Origin: Manduca sexta | Taxonomy: Eukaryota > Arthropoda > Insecta > Lepidoptera > Sphingidae | NCBI RefSeq assembly: GCF_014839805.1 | Contig: NC_051129.1 | Coordinates: 10,854,920-10,918,919 of the forward strand | Length of the DNA: 64,000 nt | Reading direction: 5' to 3' | Shown: piece by piece, positions 1-10,322 of the stretch | How positions within the stretch are numbered: the first letter of the stretch is position 1 | How the letters are laid out: each line of letters begins with the position of its first letter | Made by a program: the position numbers and the translations under genes | Notes under the pieces: model-generated | Seen by the model: only the letters and a program-made list of their open reading frames with translations | Database searches by the model: none | What the model was told of the DNA's origin: nothing

Positions 1-192
1 TGGACATTAACTAAAATTATGTCTTCCCACGCGCCGTATGTTTGAATAGCAAATACAAACTTTTATCTCTTTTGTAAAGGCGATGTGTCCATAGGCGAAT
101 TAGTTCTTCTCAATGCAAGATTTTTAATTATACATTAGAAGGCAATTTATTCTTCTTTTAGGGTGATTAATAGAGGAGATTAGAGGAACTAA

Positions 193-409
193 GAAGAGGC
201 AACAGGTGCAGCACTCGCTTTCCGCCGTGTTGTGTTCCGTCCCATGATGTGATAGGGAGCGAGCCTATCGCCTTAGCGGGCATAAATTCCAGACTACGAG
301 TTGGTACCGAGTAAAAAAACTCAATCTAACTTTACCCGATCCTTAGATCGAACTCAAGACCTCAGCACTGCAGTAGTACCCTAATACAACTACGCCACCG
401 AAGCAGTTC
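193..409 (-). mobile_element. SINE-D copy (tRNA-headed SINE)
   Basis: On the minus strand the copy opens with a tRNA-like A box (TGGCGTAGTTG) and a worn B box (GAGTTCGATCT). It continues through the family body seen at 14268-14514, including the stretch TGATGTGATAGGGAGCGAGC read on the plus strand. This is a polymerase-III type short retroelement with no coding capacity. The B box has decayed, so this looks like an old copy. Confidence 0.8.
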
Positions 410-1621
410 AATACTGAGGTTTAAGAAGAGCTTTATTTCTCATTAAGAATTGCATATAATTCACTTACTGAGAAATAATGTTCAAAACTATAATAATTGT
501 TATGATTGAATTTTCTTACACAAAGCGTAACTCATGGAGATAGGCCCTAATGTTTTCAGTCGTATCAATGCGACGGTACGCACGGCCGGTTTCCATGGCA
601 ACGGGAACGATCGCTATTAAACCTATAGCACATTATAGCAGATGGATCGTAAGCCGCGTTATATCGTCGGCAACATATGGATTGGCTACAAAAACTCAGC
701 GCTGTTTCCAAATTTGTAGATGGCAATTTAGTATCAAACGACATGTTTTACTAACTTCGTAAATGCGAAAATAACGTTCTCACGAATTTGACTTTGTTAT
801 TTATAACGTTTTGGACGGGTACGCGATTTATTCGTACGATAATGACACCTAGAAATTATTTGAAAAACAGCAACTAATTTATATAAATAACGCCGGTTTA
901 TGTTTAAATAATATTTTAATAACAAGCATAGGAGTCTAAATTATCCGCATATACTTATCGTACTTTTTCAAATAGGCCAAAACCGTTGTAAAAAACGAGA
1001 CAAATATTATGTTGCTAAGATCGGCTTGTCGGCCACCGCGGTCACCTCTATGATGACAACTTGTCAACGCGCAAACACAATTTAGTCACGTTATACTTGT
1101 GTCAGAAGGAATCACAACACAATTAAATGCTGCCAAAGACGTTTACATTCAAATATAAGTAATAGTATTACTTCTATGCTTGTTATTGTTCTGAGACGTA
1201 AATGTAAGAAAACTATTCAGAAATCTGTAAATATTCCCGGGGAGCCATTAAGAGCATTCCTTACGTAATGACCGTTGGTTTATGCTTACAAGAAATTTAC
1301 GACCGAATAAAACCACTTTCAAAAGGTGTTACCGATTTTTAATGTTTCTCAGGAGCAAGCGAACAGACGACAGCGGGGTGTTAGTGTATTTATTTATATA
1401 TTATATTATATTACTCTTTCGTCTGATGTAGGCGATGCGTGGTGTTCGAAATAGAAATGCTTCGTATTGTCGATGATTGGAATACTTAAATTAATGGGAA
1501 GCAATTGTAGTTTAGTTTTCTAATATAATTAAATAGGACTTGATAAAATATTTTTAGAGGATTTATTTATATCCTTGCCGTAAACTTCTTCCAATAATTT
1601 TCTTGAATTATTTGTCTTAAA
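410..1621. other. No recognised gene or repeat
   Basis: This stretch is mostly AT-rich. A more CpG-rich block at about 541-700 is open on both strands (70 codons from 550 on plus), but has no recognisable domain. I see no repeat family of the window here. Confidence 0.5.
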
Positions 1622-1928
1622 AGCGGTGAAAGCCTAGTTGGTTGTGGAACGGACTGTCGAGACGAATGTCTGCAGGTTCAAAACCCAAGGGCACACACCT
1701 ATTATTTTTTCTTTAATGTGTGTATTCTTTGTGAATTATCGCTTGCTTAAACGGTGAAGGGAAACATTATGAGGAAACCTGCATACCTGAGAATTTCTCT
1801 ATAGGAGTTTTGAGGGTGTGTGAAGTCTACCAACCCGCACTAGGCCAGCGTGGTGGACTAAGGCCCAATTCTTCTCAGTATTAGAGGAGGCCTGTGCCCA
1901 GTTATGGGGCAGTGTATTAGTATTATAT
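1622..1928 (+). mobile_element. SINE-A copy
   Basis: The copy has an A box (AGCCTAGTTGG) followed by a B box (GGTTCAAAACCC). The body reads GTGAAGTCTACCAACCCGCA and CTAGGCCAGCGTGGTGGACT, and it ends near CAGTGTATTAGTATTATAT. It is close to full length but diverged from the younger copies at 6468 and 7299. This is a tRNA-derived SINE common in moths and butterflies. Confidence 0.88.
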
Positions 1929-1969
1929 ATTTGTCTTAAATTTTAAGAGCAGTTGCCTGATTGGCATTT

Positions 1970-2035
1970 ATTTCTGGGGTAATATAGCAATAATACATAT
2001 CGCCCCGATAGCGACCTTTATACATGTAGGAAGTG
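1970..2035 (+). mobile_element. Possible repeat-B 5' fragment
   Basis: The stretch CGCCCCGATAGCGACC resembles the repeat-B 5' region (CGCCCGGATAGCGACC), but the flanks match poorly. It may be a decayed fragment or a chance match. Confidence 0.3.
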
Positions 2036-2218
2036 GAATATGTTATGTTATGATTTGTACCAGATGAGTGGAATTGAACGTAAGACAAAGAAAGGTATAG
2101 ACCGAAGGTGAGTGAAAGGGATGGAGTAATGAAATAAGCTAGGAAGCAAGAGAGAGAATGAATGTTAAAAATAAGTGAGTGTGGAAGGCAGGAATGTTAA
2201 CAAAAAATATATTTGATG

Positions 2219-2318
2219 ATTATTTATTTATTTACATTTTGTACACTTGCTATACAGGCGGAATTAATGCCTTGGGCAATCTCTCCCAGTCAACCTTGAG
2301 GTGAGTGCCTGAGGCAGG
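2219..2318 (-). mobile_element. LINE 3' tail (family P)
   Basis: Read on minus, the sequence runs through GGCATTAATTCCGCCTGTAT and ends in an (AAAT)n tail, seen on plus as TTATTTATTTA. This is the 3' end of a LINE seen often in Lepidoptera. A second copy lies on plus at 23849-23932, and only the tail is present in both. Confidence 0.6.
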
Positions 2319-2450
2319 TGCATAATAAAAGAAAGTTGAAAAAAATATAACAGTATTTAAATAAAGGTTAAGATGACGAAAGTATAAAAAAATATATATT
2401 TTTTATTATACATGAAATTTATCTTTGTTTTGCCTATATTGAATATTTCC

Positions 2451-2580
2451 CAAGTACATAAGGTATAAAATCCTCTATAGTGTACGTAAATGTGCCGCGT
2501 TCCGGAATCAGCTTGTGTATATCCTATTCCACTTACCATTAGGTACAGGGCGGTCACTTTGGCGAGCCCGTCTAAAAATA
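2451..2580 (+). mobile_element. Repeat-B copy with internal deletion
   Basis: The copy begins at the ACAAGGT part of B and continues through GCCGCGTTCCGGAATCAGC. It then jumps straight to the 3' end (CACTTACCATTAGGTACAGG), so the central CCGGCATAATTGTGTCGAC segment is missing. A (TA)n run of about 18 bases follows at 2575-2592. Confidence 0.75.
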
Positions 2581-2797
2581 TATATATATATAATAACTAA
2601 GTACACAGTAACACAGGCCTCAGTCGTTTGGGAATAGGCGAAATTGCCTAATATTATTAAAGTTTTGTCATAAAAATATATTACGTAGACGCAGTCGGTA
2701 ATTATGTTATAATTGATTATTTTTTGTTTAATTATAAAGTCTAGGCGAAATTAGGTCATATTTTATGTCCGTTATTTACCGTGTGGACTTTACTGGT

Positions 2798-2961
2798 CGG
2801 TGGTCTCTTATACGTGAGCGTTCGCTATGTCTATTTCTGCCGTCAAGCAACAGTGTGTAGTCAATGTTTGTTCCTGTTTGAAGAACATTGTAGCCAGTGT
2901 AACTACTGGATATAATAAGACTTAACATCTCATGTCTCAGGATGGCGAGCGCAGTGGAATA
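2798..2961 (+). mobile_element. Repeat-C copy, 5' part
   Basis: The copy matches the 5' half of C, including GTAGCCAGTGTAACTACTGG and CAGGATGGCGAGCGCAGTGG. It stops abruptly at 2961, and the 3' half ending in AGCAATAAAAAAA is absent. Confidence 0.8.
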
Positions 2962-3052
2962 CCTCCCTCCCGCCCCTGTAACGCATCGTAACGTTTTACA
3001 AGACTTCCCCCCAATCCAAATTGCATTACGTAATACTTGAACGGCCTCTTTT
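2962..3052. repeat. Probable repeat fragment next to C
   Basis: This block reads GCATTACGTAATACTTGAAC preceded by a C-rich run. I associate it with dispersed lepidopteran repeats, but there is only one copy here and its class is unknown. It begins exactly where the C copy breaks off. Confidence 0.35.
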
Positions 3053-3580
3053 CAATATAACCACAATATATTACAAACTTATAGAATAAGTTATTTGAGA
3101 ATTCCGTTTGAACAACCAATTACAGCTTGTATGGAATGGAAACACACATATTATTGTCTTGTCGTAGTTTCCTATAAAATTCTTTAATCCGAATACACAT
3201 TCTAATTTGTATTTAGAATAACGCAACGAATACAGTAAACTGAAAATAATGTTGTTTGTTCCGTTGTACACAAAAATATCAGGATTTAGTAACATTTTAT
3301 AGCAAAATATTTCGTGTCCCGGATTTTATACGCGGTAAGGAATTTGAACAAGTTCTATCAATTCAGGAAAGTATGGAATTCCTTGATATTGTAACTGACT
3401 TCAAAAGAAATGTATTATATTTTAGGCATACGTTTATAATGTTTGATTTCTAAATTTACGACGGATTGTATTATTTAACCATTGGATATTTTCTTGGTGA
3501 GAGGTGTTTTTTTCAAAAGTAGCTCATCCAGATTGTTGCTGTGATATGTCGTTTTTAGGTCGAGATAATTATAATAAAAT
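3053..3580. other. No recognised feature
   Basis: AT-rich sequence. Short open frames of 65-74 codons on both strands show no domain and are probably chance. Confidence 0.5.
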
Positions 3581-3838
3581 CAGTATTATATACTATCCCA
3601 CTGCTGTGAGCGCGTCTTCTCTATTCATGAGAAGGATTAGGTCTTAGTCCACTACACTGGCCTGGTGCGGATTGGTAGACTTCACATACCCTCAAATTTC
3701 CTATAGAGAAATTCTCAGGTATGCAGGTTTCCTCACAATGTTTTCCTTCACCGTTAAAGCAAGTGATTATTAAGGTTTTAAACCTGCAGACATTCATTTC
3801 GGCAGTTTGTTCCACACCCTACTACGCTATTGCTATAG
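3581..3838 (-). mobile_element. SINE-A copy with internal deletion
   Basis: On minus, the A-box region (near AGCGTAGTAGGG) and GTTTGAAACCTGCATACC-type body sequences can be followed to the TATAATACTG end. Part of the body between the B-box side and the AACGGTGAAGG segment is missing. The copy is diverged. Confidence 0.8.
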
Positions 3839-4530
3839 GAGATGATTACAATCAAGTGCATTAGTCTAACAAACATGTTATAGTATATAGTACATCAATT
3901 TCATTGAAGCCACTTTGCAGAGCCCCGATTTAAAATAAAAACTATAGTAAATACAATATTTATCAAGAACTACAATAAAAATAGCATAGGTTACTCGGGA
4001 ATCTTACAACAAATGAAAATATTTTTTTAATTCCTTTAGTAATTGCAAAGAACACCAAAAAACAATTTGCCTTCCAGTAATTTCAGTACATCAATGTACC
4101 CATAGACTGTAATTTGTCTGTTGAGTATAAAAATCAGCAATAATCTTTACAATGGGAGCAGGATATTGCATATTACACCATAATACCTATGTAGGTGAGT
4201 TCGTATTGCTCTAAATATAAAAAGTGTCCATTAACGTCGCCAATAATTGACTGCGATCACGACATACATCAATTAAACACTTGCAAAACTACTCTGATAA
4301 TAAAAATAATGGACGTTTGATAACATCGGCTAGGTATGTGCAATAATGACTACGACTAGTAAACGACAATTTACTTTACGGGTTTGATATTATGATTCTA
4401 AATAGCTACGGTAAAGAATTGTAAATACTTTAAAAATACATCCGTGTATACCTATTTTTATACTTAGCGGTATAAAAACAACCAATGACACATAATTCGC
4501 TTCTCCAAGATTTAATCCAACTGCAAAGGA
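3839..4530. other. No recognised feature
   Basis: AT-rich sequence in which I see no open frame of note and no family member. Confidence 0.5.
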
Positions 4531-4780
4531 TTTTTTTTATTTGTTTTGAATAAGACGAGCTTGCCGTTCGCCTGATGGTAAGCGATACGATCGCCCATAA
4601 ACAGTAAAAACACCATCCAGCACCTTGAATTACAAAGTACATTTTGGTGTTCCACTGCGCTCGCCATCCTGAGACATGAGATGTTAGGTCCCGGAACGCA
4701 ACACACGCGGCCGATATCACGGATTTTATACCTTGTGTACAGTGGTCGATACCCAAGCGGATAAAAATATCCTACTACTA
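4531..4780 (-). mobile_element. Chimeric repeat: B 5' half joined to C 3' half
   Basis: Reading on minus, the element begins as repeat B (TAGTAGTAGGATATTTTTAT through GTGTTGCGTTCCGGGACC) up to about 4688. It then switches to repeat C (TAACATCTCATGTCTCAGGA) and finishes with the normal C A-rich end at 4531. The two halves keep the same orientation and each has the expected internal order. Template switching during reverse transcription is one explanation; a deletion between neighbouring B and C copies is another. Confidence 0.78.
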
Positions 4781-5118
4781 TATTTTAGTTCAGAATAATG
4801 GTTTAACTCTGTGCAAAATTCCATCCAAATCAATTCAGGGGTTGAAGACTATTTTTGATAATATAATATTATATTTACTTAATAACAATGGCCCAATCTC
4901 ATAACTTGACCCACAGTCTCCTGCCACTTAAAATTGTAATCACGATGCGAAAACATTTAGTCGTTAAACAGGATTTAATGTTGTCGCAAATTAAAGAAAC
5001 GTCCCGACATCCGTCGCACAACTCAATCGCGCCATCTCGTACTATTTAAATACTAAGGTAAAAGAATTAAAATTATTGAGATGGAAGATAAAAATAGACA
5101 TAGTGCGAAGTATACTTG
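4781..5118. other. No recognised feature
   Basis: AT-rich sequence without a recognisable repeat or open frame. Confidence 0.5.
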
Positions 5119-5321
5119 CGAAGGACATTGTAGCCAGTGTAACTACTGGACATAATGAGATTTAACATCTCACGTCTGAGGATGGCGAACGCAGAGGAAT
5201 ACCAAATAATACTTTGCGTTTCAAGGTACTGGATGGTGTGTTTACTGATTATGGGCGGTTGTATCGCTTACCATCAGGCGAACGGAAAGATCGTCTCGTC
5301 ATTTAAAGCAATAAAAAAAAG
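5119..5321 (+). mobile_element. Repeat-C copy, 3' two thirds
   Basis: The copy starts at GAAGGACATTGTAGCCAGTG and runs to the normal 3' end AAAGCAATAAAAAAAA. The 5' GGTGGTAGGTCTCTC part is missing. An open frame across it (from 5155) is a by-product of the repeat. Confidence 0.85.
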
Positions 5322-5374
5322 GCAGTACGAACACCGTAAATTATTTTTTTATGTAATTGTGGGACAGCCTAGTA

Positions 5375-5425
5375 CAGCAAAGGCGAGAGGTGAAATTTTG
5401 AAAAAGGTAACCCGAGGCAAAAAAA
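5375..5425 (+). mobile_element. hAT MITE (family F) end fragment
   Basis: GGCGAGAGGTGAAATTTTG followed by AAAAAGGTAACCCGAGGC matches the left end of family F. No matching right end is seen nearby. Confidence 0.5.
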
Positions 5426-5481
5426 TGCCTCAGTTAACATATCGCAGACAATTTAACAGAAAATAAAAATAAAAACTTTAG

Positions 5482-5590
5482 CAAAAAATTAAAACGCTTT
5501 CAAAAACCACTAAAAACCAAAAAATAATTTAACGTTATCTATATACTGGTTACCAATTTTGGAGTCAGTGCCTTTCTACTCAATCTCTGC
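5482..5590 (+). repeat. Repeat-H copy
   Basis: This block contains CCAAAAAATAATTTAACGTT and CTGGTTACCAATTTTGGAGT. The same two strings recur at about 32478-32868 and, inverted, at 58862-59050. The class is unknown. An end reading GGAGTCAGTGCC is typical of dispersed lepidopteran repeats. Confidence 0.6.
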
Positions 5591-5743
5591 CAATTTGGGC
5601 TACTATACAACCTCCAGTGAGACAAAAGAATTTATTCCGTGAATATTAAATGTTTCTCGAGGGGAATATCATACGCGCCGGAGCAAACGAAAAAAGTTCA
5701 TGTCAGTATAAATCCACATATTAGCATGCATATCTATATAATC

Positions 5744-5940
5744 CTTACATATTATAAAACAAAATCCTTCGCCATGTCTGTCTGTCTAAACGCAATAAAT
5801 TCAAAAACTACTGATCGGATTTCGATGAAAATTTGAGACCAGGTAAAAGACATAGACTACTTTTTACTCCAGGAAAATACATAGCGGAACTTTAATCTCA
5901 GAAAAAGTTTTTCATGCATTCGGAGCCGCGAGTAAATATA
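5744..5940 (-). mobile_element. Repeat-G copy
   Basis: On plus, the tail end reads ATATTATAAAACAAAATCC. Next come CGGATTTCGATGAAAATTTG and ATAGACTACTTTTTACTCC, and finally the worn head GGAGCCGCGAG. This order is the reverse of the plus-strand copies at 39787 and 41669. Confidence 0.75.
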
Positions 5941-6150
5941 ATTATAAATGAGAAATAACTCTGTGTGTCTGCCCATTACATTGTTACTCTCACTGCATTT
6001 CTATTGAACCACTTTTAAAAAAAATTGGTACAGACTTTGAACGATAAAAAATAACAATGGCTAGGTGCTTTTTATCCCGTAAAAATATGTAGCGGGACTT
6101 TTATCGTGGCAAAACTGTTGTATATGGACGAACCCGCGAGTAACACCTAG
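5941..6150 (-). mobile_element. Second repeat-G copy, tandem to the first
   Basis: A second G-like unit follows directly. It begins at ATTATAAATGAGAAATAACT, passes GTGCTTTTTATCCCG and ends at AACCCGCGAGTAACACCTAG. Two G copies in the same orientation, end to end, are also seen at 41371-41885. Confidence 0.65.
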
Positions 6151-6365
6151 TTTCCTTTAATTTGATTTATTCTGTAATAAATAAAATGGGATCGTGTAGT
6201 TGGCAAATCGACTTTATTCAATATAATTTGTAAAGGATCAACGAACTGTGGACATTAAAAACATTTAGCGAAACATGGCTCAGACAACGAAGAGAAATAA
6301 AATGAAATAATTTATTTGAACCTGTAAAATGTTATACATTATTTAGATTCCGTCAATATTAACTC

Positions 6366-6430
6366 TACCACCAGTTCGGAAAGCTGTTCTCACCAGAGAA
6401 GAACGGGGTGGGAAGTTGGTGTTTTTCTTT
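6366..6430 (+). repeat. Repeat-R fragment
   Basis: The string CCAGTTCGGAAAGCTGTTCT with ACCAGAGAAGAACGG is a common dispersed lepidopteran sequence, probably a LINE 3' piece. There is a single copy in the window, so the assignment rests on recall. Confidence 0.45.
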
Positions 6431-6467
6431 TCAAAATCAGTTTAAGGTATAGGTACAGTACATGATA

Positions 6468-6798
6468 TAAGCGACGATAGCCTAGTTGGGTATGGAACGG
6501 TCTGCCGAGACGAATGTCCGCAGGTTCAAATCCCAAGGGCCCATACCTCTGACTTTTCTAAAAATCATGTGTGTATTCTTTGTGAATTTATCGTTCGCTT
6601 TAACGGTGAAGGAAAACATCGTGAGGAAACCTGCACATCTGAGAAGTTCCTCTGTAGGAATTTCGAAGGTATGTGAAGTCTACCAATCCGCACTAGGCCA
6701 GCGTGGTGGACTAAGGCGTAATCCCTCTCAGTAGTAGAGGAGGCCCGTGCTCAGCAGTGGGCAAGTATATAATACAGGGCTGATATTATTATTATTAT
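6468..6798 (+). mobile_element. SINE-A, full length with 14-bp target duplication
   Basis: The copy is full length, with A box (TAGCCTAGTTGG), B box (GGTTCAAATCCC), body and (TTA)n tail. The flanks repeat perfectly: TACAGTACATGATA at 6454-6467 and again at 6799-6812. That is a 14-bp target-site duplication of the kind left by LINE-driven integration. The intact duplication and the near identity to copies at 7299 and 29022 suggest a fairly recent insertion. Confidence 0.93.
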
Positions 6799-6812
6799 TA
6801 CAGTACATGATA

Positions 6813-7139
6813 AAAGAACAAAAAATACAATTGGTTTGTTTATTGTCGTTTAGAGTAATTCATTTATATGCCCGCAAAATTGGTAATAAATTGTGTATTC
6901 ACTATTTTCTTTTGAATTCGTAATAACTTGATAGTAATAAGAAAATATTTGGGTTTGGGGAGTACTGGCCATATTTTGTCGCTGAGCTATAAAAGTCGTT
7001 TAAAAATTCAAAAATATTGAAAAAAAAAACTATATTCACAGTATAGCTCCAAGGACAGCTGTAACTGATTGGCGTTTACCTACAAACACGCCGGCATAGT
7101 ATATACAATAAGTTCTAGTTGCTATCACAGGACGCTGTC
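6813..7139. other. No recognised feature
   Basis: AT-rich sequence with no recognised repeat. Confidence 0.5.
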
Positions 7140-7215
7140 TTTAAATAAATAAAATACTTTATTTATCACGTAGGCGAACAAAGATGCACTTATGATACGT
7201 CGAAATAATTTATAA
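7140..7215 (-). mobile_element. LINE 3' tail (family N)
   Basis: On minus it reads CATAAGTGCATCTTTGTTCG, then CCTACGTGATAAATAAAGTA and an A/T-rich tail. The same tail is on plus at about 48700-48806. Only the 3' end remains. Confidence 0.6.
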
Positions 7216-7298
7216 GAATAATAATTATTATTTCTAAATAACATAATCACTTATATAACTACGGACATTTTAAATCACAGACATTATTTATAAATATA

Positions 7299-7624
7299 AG
7301 CGGCGATAGCCTAGTTGGGTGTGGATCGGACTGCCGAGACGAATGTCCGCAGGTTCAAATCCCAAAGGCACACACCTCTGACTTTTCTAAAAAATCATGT
7401 GTGTATTCTTTGTGAATTTATCGTTCGCTTTAACGGTGAAGGAAAACATCGTGAGGAAACCTGCACATCTGAGAAGTTCTCTTTAGGAATTTCGAAGGTG
7501 TGTGAAGTCTACCAATCCGCACTAGGCCAGCGTGGTGGACTAAGGCCTAATCCCTCTCAGTAGTAGAGGAGGCCCGTGCTCAGCAGTGGGCAAGTATATA
7601 ATACAGGGCTGATATTATTATTAT
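7299..7624 (+). mobile_element. SINE-A, full length
   Basis: The copy is nearly identical to the one at 6468 and has A and B boxes and a (TTA)n end. A possible duplication, TTATTTATAAA, lies at 7284-7294 and 7625-7635, but it is low in complexity. Two almost identical SINEs in the same orientation 830 bp apart could support unequal exchange. Confidence 0.9.
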
Positions 7625-7634
7625 TTATTTATAA

Positions 7635-7755
7635 ACACACACACACCTTTTGCGTTTGTAAAGGGGAAGTTAGAAACACAAACGGTGCACCTATTTTTCA
7701 GCGTATTTCAACTCATGATGTAATACCGACCAAGCCTATCACATACAGGGCACAA
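7635..7755 (-). mobile_element. SINE-D 3' fragment
   Basis: After an (AC)n run come CTCATGATGTAATACCGACC and ACAGGGCACAAATTCG, which match the D body in its minus orientation. The tRNA-like head is absent. Confidence 0.6.
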
Positions 7756-7821
7756 ATTCGTTTAAGTATTATATAATCATTAGTATAAATATTATAATAT
7801 TATATCATGCTCACTGTCTAG

Positions 7822-7989
7822 CAGTGGCGAAAGGACCGTATAAGCTGATTCTTGCCGTCGTCCCTTTTGTAATATATGTAAGTAAACTATTAACATAAAA
7901 TATATTGTTAATAAATAATGTAAAATAATTAGTATTAGTACCTATATTTTATGTTGAGTTCTCTTTTAAAATATCACCCTTCACCACCG
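7822..7989 (-). mobile_element. hAT MITE (family F), 168 bp
   Basis: The element starts CAGTGGCGAAAGG and ends with the inverted partner CACCCTTCACCACCG. An 8-bp duplication CTGTCTAG flanks it at 7814-7821 and 7990-7997. Terminal inverted repeats with an 8-bp duplication are the hallmark of hAT transposons. At 168 bp it is non-autonomous. Confidence 0.88.
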
Positions 7990-7997
7990 CTGTCTAG

Positions 7998-8367
7998 TAT
8001 AAACTCATATAAAAATATCATCACAACTAGAATAAGTTCATATATTTTCAAATCGACGCTATTGAATATCAAATAAACTAACTTAAGATGAAATATTTTA
8101 TTATAATGCAAACATAGATGTTTTATTCATATTTTTATAGGTTTTGCATCACGAGCTGGAGAGAGACGCTAAATTGATATAGAATTTATAACAAGAATTT
8201 TGTTTCATTCTTATGAATACAGTGAAAAATAACTTTATTTTGCAAGAAAAACACCTCGTAATAGTGAATATATGTGTTTTTCTACACATTGGAATTACGA
8301 AGAGGACAATCCTTTTTATAAAAAAATCATAAGTGAGTCTTTGTATTCATGCAGCGTCTGACGTCCT
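7998..8367. other. No recognised feature
   Basis: AT-rich sequence preceding an RTE remnant. The missing upstream part of that LINE is not recognisable here. Confidence 0.5.
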
Positions 8368-8475
8368 CTAAGGTGGACAGACGACCTGGTAAAGGTTGCA
8401 GGAACCCGCTGAATGCAAGCCGCTTTTAACGGGTTGATTTGGAAAGTCTGGGAAGACGCCTATGATGAGCAGTAA
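8368..8475 (+). pseudogene. RTE-type LINE ORF2 C-terminal remnant
   Basis: In one frame it reads LRWTDDLVKVAGTR, then a stop, then MQAAFNGLIWKVWEDAYDEQ and a final stop at 8473-8475. This resembles the carboxy terminus of RTE-clade endonuclease/reverse-transcriptase proteins, whose last residues I recall as 'RWTDDLVKVAGTRWMQ...'. The TGG of the conserved RW pair is TGA here, so the frame is dead. No endonuclease or polymerase domain is present: this is a 5'-truncated relic. Confidence 0.8.
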
Positions 8476-8868
8476 TCTTGCAAAAGCACTAGAAGAGGAA
8501 GAAAAGTTCATATTTACCAGATCCTTATCATTTAGACTTTGATACAGGTGATCTTTATTTACAAACTTTCTTAGATTAACAATAAAATTAACTTTAGTTA
8601 CAATTATTGATAAGATACTTTTACACTTAATTTCATTTAGTAAAATACTAATCCCCCTCCTTATTCAACATTATTCTATAAACCACTTTTATTGGCTTTC
8701 AAAATAATTGCCAAATACTAGTACTAAATGACGGCCGGTAGTTACAGCCTAATAAATTGCTATATTTACGAGTGTTAGCGGCATTCGACCATGTTTATCA
8801 TTTGCTAACAACGCTACAAATTAATAGGTTAACGTTTATTGCTCAACTCACGGCATTTAGAAAGATTT
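8476..8868. other. No recognised feature
   Basis: AT-rich sequence without a recognisable family member. Confidence 0.5.
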
Positions 8869-9034
8869 GGTGGTGATGAGATATTTGTATTCACCCTGAT
8901 AGCGACAGTTGTACACAAGGTTTTAATACCCGCCATACTGGCCCACGTATGTTGCGTCCGGGATCAACTTGAATATATCCTGTTCAAGCAGCCTGGCATA
9001 ATTGTATCGATTGGTGAGGGATAATCGCGTCTCA
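8869..9034 (+). mobile_element. Repeat-B copy, 3' end lost
   Basis: GGTGGTGATGAGATATTTGT opens the copy, followed by ATAGCGACAGTTGTACACAA and GCATAATTGTATCGATTGG. It stops at ATAATCGCGTCTCA, where an E element begins, so the B 3' end was probably displaced. Confidence 0.82.
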
Positions 9035-9335
9035 TAATGATTTCTTATGTTTACGCGAATGTTAGACATTAAAATTAAACTATTTTTCGAAGATGATTAA
9101 AAGCTTGCAAAAGCCTGGGATCCAGTTCTATATTTAATTCAATCGGAACCCAAAAGACCGGCTGTCAGACTTCAAGATATTTGAGCTCGTTCTGCGTAGA
9201 TCGGTCACAAATAGCTATAATTTAGAAAGTTTTATAATTGTAAAATGTAGGTAGATATTGTAACATTAACTTTGCGGATGACCGACAATTCAGTCCCCCC
9301 TCCCCCCACTCCCGTGACGACGATGGCTCGCAAAA
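9035..9335 (+). mobile_element. Foldback element E
   Basis: The copy starts GATTTCTTATGTTTACGCGA and ATGTTAGACATTAAAATTAA. Its inner part, TGTAGGTAGATATTGTAACA followed by a C-rich run and GTGACGACGATGG, matches the copy at 22754-22960 in the same reading direction. It is an arrangement of two E pieces with a spacer, so it may be rearranged. Confidence 0.65.
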
Positions 9336-9550
9336 CTAAACTGAATTAATAATATAATAATATAACATTTATGATAATTAAATCAAAGCTAATTAACAAC
9401 AACAAAATATATCCAATGTAACATTATAAGCCCTTAAGTACTACTTGGTAATTTACTGGCGAAGATTTGTAATTAGCATAGGACCATATACTGTGTTTAA
9501 CCTCTACTGATGTAATTTGTCTGTAAATCTTCCTAAAAAAATAAATAAAT

Positions 9551-9625
9551 AAATGGCAAAAAGGCAAAACAGTTCTCGAGTGGCAACCACGTACCGGCAA
9601 GCGCAGCGTTGGACGTCTGAACAGA
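9551..9625 (+). pseudogene. Second RTE LINE fragment
   Basis: One frame reads KWQKGKTVLEWQPRTGKR then SVGR. This resembles the segment lying just before 'RPPTRWTDDL' in RTE ORF2, and so just upstream of the piece at 8368. The two pieces are out of order by position (the C-terminal piece comes first), so they belong to different insertions or a rearranged one. Confidence 0.65.
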
Positions 9626-10187
9626 CTTGATATAAACAACTCTAATCAATTTGTCCAGTATCTTGATACTACAATCTTAAATCGAACGAATCTCAAAGTA
9701 AAACATGGCAATTACCCCAAAACACACTCAAATATCTCACCTATTTAGCACCAATTTCGTTTGGATAAGATCCATACGCTGTACGAAGGAGATAAAGTTC
9801 CACCAGATAGCTTCAGTAAGCCAGCCCATTATCCCGGCTTATTGTGTACACAAAAACACGCCTTGCCAATTCGCCTTCGCAGTTGCTGAAAGTCTATTTT
9901 TCCTCAATTCTGATTTGATATAAGGTGCCGTTGATTTAACGCACGTGAGATCTCGGGGGATTTGGAGCGGGTTGGAATATCGTGACTGTAGCAAAATATT
10001 TTCTTTATTTTTCCAGAATATGTTGGAATTTTATTAGATGGGATTATAAAATTGTCAGAAATTTTTGGTTTAAAATGTTTTTTCTTTACCCGACGGTCAC
10101 TTCTTTGTTATTGACTGATGTTAAATGCAAATTGTTTGAGTAATTAAATACAAATTATATAATGATTTTTTGTTTAAACGAATGCTA
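9626..10187. other. No recognised feature
   Basis: A 72-codon open frame (9705-9923) shows no domain. No repeat is recognised. Confidence 0.45.
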
Positions 10188-10322
10188 GACATTGAAATAA
10201 AACTATTTTGCAGATTTTGTCCACTGCATGGCCACGAAGGCAGCAAAGTCTTCGGAACGTCGGGAGAAAAATTTAATATAAAAACCGCGGTAAAATCCGC
10301 AAAATAGTTTTATTTCAATATA
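10188..10322. mobile_element. Short foldback of family E
   Basis: A 28-base arm at 10191-10218 (starting ATTGAAATAAAACTATTTTG) pairs with 10292-10319 at 27 of 28 positions. Between them lies CTTCGGAACGTCGGGAG, the E-family core string. This is a compact palindromic element with no coding capacity. Confidence 0.8.

Noticed and set aside
550..762. 70-codon plus frame in a CpG-richer block
   Set aside because: The opposite strand is also open and no domain or splice context is recognisable. Kept only as a remark in the gap entry.
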